Source: a virus. Taken from it: a stretch of 40,718 bases of DNA. A program made the translations under genes and the position numbers. Shown here one piece after another: positions 38,783 through 40,718 of this stretch; the first letter of the stretch is position 1; each line of letters starts with the position of its first letter. The stretch spans positions 1 through 40,718 of IMG/VR virus record IMGVR_UViG_3300047321_000073; one strand, written 5' to 3'. The notes beneath the pieces are model-generated. The model had not been told where the DNA came from. It ran no database searches and worked only from the letters and a program-made list of their open reading frames with translations.

Positions 38783-38959
38783 ATGTTCCGGTATCAGTGT
38801 CGTGAGTGCGGCAAGACCGACTATCGACTGATCAGCGGCAACCTGTACGGGTGCCCCGCGTGCAACAAGCGGGTCAAGCCCAGTGACTTTGACCTTGAAG
38901 ACGGCGAGAGAATCGCGACCGATGAAGCCGGGTACATGGTGATCATGCTCCCCGCCTAA
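38783..38959 (+). CDS. Small zinc-ribbon protein (58 aa)
   Basis: ATG 38783 has GAAGGGC upstream; a longer frame from 38714 would cross the operator. CRECGKTDYRL and GCPACNKRVKP form a four-Cys zinc ribbon, followed by an acidic C-terminus (DFDLEDGERIATDEAG). Such ribbons occur in nucleic-acid or RNA polymerase binding proteins; the role is unknown. Confidence 0.78.
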   Translation: MFRYQCRECGKTDYRLISGNLYGCPACNKRVKPSDFDLEDGERIATDEAGYMVIMLPA

Positions 38960-38970
38960 ACCAGCCGAAA

Positions 38971-39008
38971 ACCCCCCAACCTACTCATCGTGAGTGGGTT
39001 GGGGGATT
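38971..39008 (+). terminator. Terminator containing an operator palindrome (zinc-ribbon gene end)
   Basis: ACCCCCCAACC...GGTTGGGGGAT with T-rich end. The apex is ACTCATCGTGAGT, the same arrangement as at 31331-31368. Confidence 0.82.
38983..38995. promoter_or_regulatory. Palindromic operator-like site 11
   Basis: ACTCATCGTGAGT at the apex of the terminator 38971-39008. Confidence 0.6.
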
Positions 39009-39281
39009 TGTTCGTTTTGCGGCTTTGTCGGTTTAGTTGATACTCCTTCAACTTTCCTCTTAGGCAAGGAACTTTTTCGTTCTGGCGTGTGTCAGTGGTC
39101 GGGCGTAGAGTCGGCCGAACGTTCGAGCGGCACACGAAACCTTCACGAATACTTCGGGTTGATGACACATGCCGCCTGACGTACGCCTCAGGTATTGGAG
39201 GCATCAAGACTGTGGAACGACTCACATGAGCGGTTGAAGGCTCAACATGGGAAGCACACATTCCGCCTTTGGGGGGCGAAC
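39009..39281 (+). promoter_or_regulatory. Intergenic region, possible promoter
   Basis: 273 bp without a confident gene, AT-richer than its surroundings at 39009-39080. It holds hairpins GTTGA...TCAAC (39036-39053) and CCTGACGTACGCCTCAGG (39176-39193), and a weak operator-like ACTCACATGAGC near 39220. No early-promoter-like motif is present, so the next gene may use a host promoter. Confidence 0.35.
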
Positions 39282-39620
39282 ATGCATACTGCACCTTTCA
39301 CCCTTGCGCTGTCTGCCTGGGTACCGTCTGACGCCGCTCACGCGTGGCTTCCGTGCACCCTGCTGGGCTCGTCCATGGGAGAAGAACCCATCAAGGCGTG
39401 CACGGAACTGCGGGCAGTGCTGGGGGCGCATTCCCGGCTTGTGGCACGCATCCTGAGCGGCCCGCCGGCACCCCGATACGCCGGATTCCGGATCATCGGA
39501 CGACGCAAGGACACGGGAGTTTTGGTTGCCGGGGTCGAGTGGAAGCGCTCAGCGGAAACGGGCCAACTCATCCCGGTTGACGACGTGTTCACGGCGTGCG
39601 AGTGGGTTCACGGGACCTAG
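39282..39620 (+). CDS. Hypothetical protein (112 aa)
   Basis: ATG 39282 has GGGGGG six bases upstream; a longer frame from TTG 39195 lacks a ribosome site. It begins MHTAPFTLALSAWVPSDAAH and has the helical ACTELRAVLGAHSRLVARIL segment and a beta-rich C-terminus ending CEWVHGT. No family is recognised. It is isolated between a terminator and a secreted-protein gene, in a region that may be expressed in the lysogen. Confidence 0.6.
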   Translation: MHTAPFTLALSAWVPSDAAHAWLPCTLLGSSMGEEPIKACTELRAVLGAHSRLVARILSGPPAPRYAGFRIIGRRKDTGVLVAGVEWKRSAETGQLIPVDDVFTACEWVHGT

Positions 39621-39695
39621 CGGAAGCCGCCGTTCCGCATAGTGTATGGTCGCGAGATACTTGAGAGTTGGACAATAGTCATTGTGGGGGGTTTC

Positions 39696-40229
39696 ATGAG
39701 TCGGCTAGTGCTGTCCGCTGCCGCATCTGCTGCTGTCTTCGCTGCCACGTTGGGGGCAGTCGCATACAACGCTGACGCCGAACCCCGACAGGGTCATGAC
39801 AGCGTTCCTGACGTGCTCCCGGAGCCGGACACGTCCCCAGTGAAGCCGTACCACGAGACGCCGCCCCAGGGTGTCCTAGGCCCCATGACTGCCGTTGCGT
39901 CGCCCGTTCCGCTGCCTACCAAGCCCCGGCACGCTAAGCCGTCTCCTGCGACCCCTGAGCCGGCCAAAACGCACCACGCGGAGCCCCGGCATGCGAAGCC
40001 TAAGCACCGTGCGACGCCCGCCCCGGACGCTGGTGACGAAGGTCCCTTCAGGGATGCGGAAGGCGACGGAAAGATTTTGGATGACATGTTTGGCGCTGTA
40101 GTGCCCGACGGCGTACTGCCCATGGGCGGACATGGTGACAAGCCCGTGGACGTCAGCGGCGGCAACGAGCCGGTACGCGACAACGGCGGCAGACGCGGGC
40201 ACCACCACAGACACCACCATTGGCGTTAG
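39696..40229 (+). CDS. Secreted repeat-rich protein (177 aa)
   Basis: ATG 39696 has GTGGGGGG upstream. Residues 1-28 form a signal peptide (SRLVLSAAASAAVFAATLGA, then AYNADA). The mature part is a Pro-rich, low-complexity chain with repeated HAKP/HAEP units (TKPRHAKPSPATPEPAKTHH). The C-terminus is Gly/His-rich (GHHHRHHHW). It is likely exported or cell-wall associated. In a temperate phage this could be a lysogenic conversion or superinfection exclusion factor, but that is only inference. Confidence 0.65.
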   Translation: MSRLVLSAAASAAVFAATLGAVAYNADAEPRQGHDSVPDVLPEPDTSPVKPYHETPPQGVLGPMTAVASPVPLPTKPRHAKPSPATPEPAKTHHAEPRHAKPKHRATPAPDAGDEGPFRDAEGDGKILDDMFGAVVPDGVLPMGGHGDKPVDVSGGNEPVRDNGGRRGHHHRHHHWR

Positions 40230-40234
40230 GCACG

Positions 40235-40250
40235 TCACCGACTCCCTTCA
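40235..40250 (+). promoter_or_regulatory. Early-promoter-like motif, copy 10
   Basis: GTCACCGACTCCCTTC ahead of the DUF2637-type gene; GGGAGT and GGGAG follow at 40280-40292. Confidence 0.66.
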
Positions 40251-40277
40251 TGGCCCGTGACTAAGACTCAACTAGCC

Positions 40278-40718
40278 ATGGGAGTACGGGAGTTGGACAC
40301 GAGAACGATCGTGAGAACGCGCAAGGTGCTCGTTGGCGGACGGTGGTTCCTGATCCTGGGGCTTGTGTTCTACAGCCTCATGACCACGACCCCGTTCGTC
40401 AGCGCGCACAGCGAGTGGGAATGGTCCGGCTGGGTGCTGGGGCTGATCGTCGACGCGGCCTTCATCATGGCGCTGTCAGCGGAAAGCACGCTCGCGAAGT
40501 ACGGCGTCACGCAGCTCGGGAAGTGGCCGGTTGCCTTCCGCTGGATCACCGGGCTTGCGTCCGTCTTCCTGAACGTGTGGCTGAGCGTCAGCGAACATGA
40601 CTGGGTGGGCGTGGCCGTTCACCTGATCGCTCCGGCGCTCGTCATGCTTCTGGCGGAAGTCGGGCCCGTGTACATGAAGGCGCTTGCCGACGCTGAGCGG
40701 GATGCGCTGAAGGCTCCG
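40278..40718 (+). CDS. DUF2637-type membrane protein, N-terminal half (3' end lies at window start)
   Basis: The frame is open to the window end. It has four predicted membrane helices: FLILGLVFYSLMTTTPFV, WVLGLIVDAAFIMALSA, WITGLASVFLNVWLSV and VAVHLIAPALVMLLAEVGP, the layout of DUF2637 proteins known from actinomycete plasmids and phages. Possible starts are ATG 40278, TTG 40293 (GGGAG eight bases upstream) and GTG 40311. The last eight bases recur at positions 1-8 and merge in frame with the C-terminal part. Confidence 0.65.
   Translation, partial: MGVRELDTRTIVRTRKVLVGGRWFLILGLVFYSLMTTTPFVSAHSEWEWSGWVLGLIVDAAFIMALSAESTLAKYGVTQLGKWPVAFRWITGLASVFLNVWLSVSEHDWVGVAVHLIAPALVMLLAEVGPVYMKALADAERDALKAP

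Noticed and set aside
3292-40250. CRISPR array from the repeated 16 bp motif
   Set aside because: Copies are kilobases apart and stand before genes; there is no regular spacing and no Cas gene set. The Cas4-like nuclease is a phage RecB-type protein.
1-40718. Integrated prophage with attL/attR
   Set aside because: attP is intact beside int, no host genes flank the window, and the two ends overlap.

Overview
The window reads as a nearly complete temperate siphophage genome of the phiC31 type, from a GC-rich actinomycete host, most likely Streptomyces. The evidence is a large serine integrase that aligns from its first residues with phiC31 Int, an attP just upstream that I align to phiC31 attP at about 31 of 39 positions, a phiC31 gp3-type recombination directionality factor, and a Streptomyces-phage style head, tail and lysis cassette. 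attP is intact, so this is the free or circular form and not an integrated prophage. The last 8 bases repeat the first 8, and merging them joins two halves of one DUF2637-type membrane protein in frame, so the molecule is probably a circular or circularly permuted genome opened at an arbitrary point.

Layout. 1-1.2 kb: C-terminus of the DUF2637-type protein, two hairpins, a two-gene minus-strand operon and a small GntR-type regulator. 1.2-3.0 kb: attP and integrase. 3.0-3.8 kb: non-coding block with an AT-rich duplicated element, an early-promoter-like motif, a tRNA-like sequence, tRNA-Leu(UAG) and tRNA-Pro(UGG). 3.8-5.2 kb: three HNH endonucleases. 5.2-5.4 kb: candidate cos or late-promoter region. 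5.4-21.99 kb: late operon with terminase, portal, MuF-like protein, scaffold, capsid, connectors, tail tube, frameshifted tail chaperone, tape measure, and tail-tip and beta-helix proteins. 22.07-23.3 kb: lysis (amidase and two small membrane proteins). 23.3-38.96 kb: early genes in several transcription units, including dNMP kinase, PD-(D/E)XK nuclease, RDF, primase-helicase, family A DNA polymerase, a divergent sigma-70-like protein, ThyX, a thioredoxin-like protein, dCMP deaminase, two more HNH genes and many small unknowns. 39-40.7 kb: an unknown protein, a secreted protein and the N-terminal half of the DUF2637-type protein.

Two dispersed DNA signals tie the early region together. Ten + strand copies of a 16-17 bp motif (AGTCACCGACTCCCTTC) mostly stand just ahead of early transcription units and resemble the conserved early promoters of phiC31 in arrangement. 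Eleven copies of a palindrome (ACTCAC-N-GTGAGT) lie in intergenic gaps, three of them inside terminator stems, and look like repressor operators. A phiC31-size immunity repressor is not visible. The sigma-like gene has its own copy of the early motif and is a candidate for the factor that reads it. The best novel candidates are this sigma/promoter pairing, the duplicated iteron-like AT-rich element, and the operator-in-terminator design.
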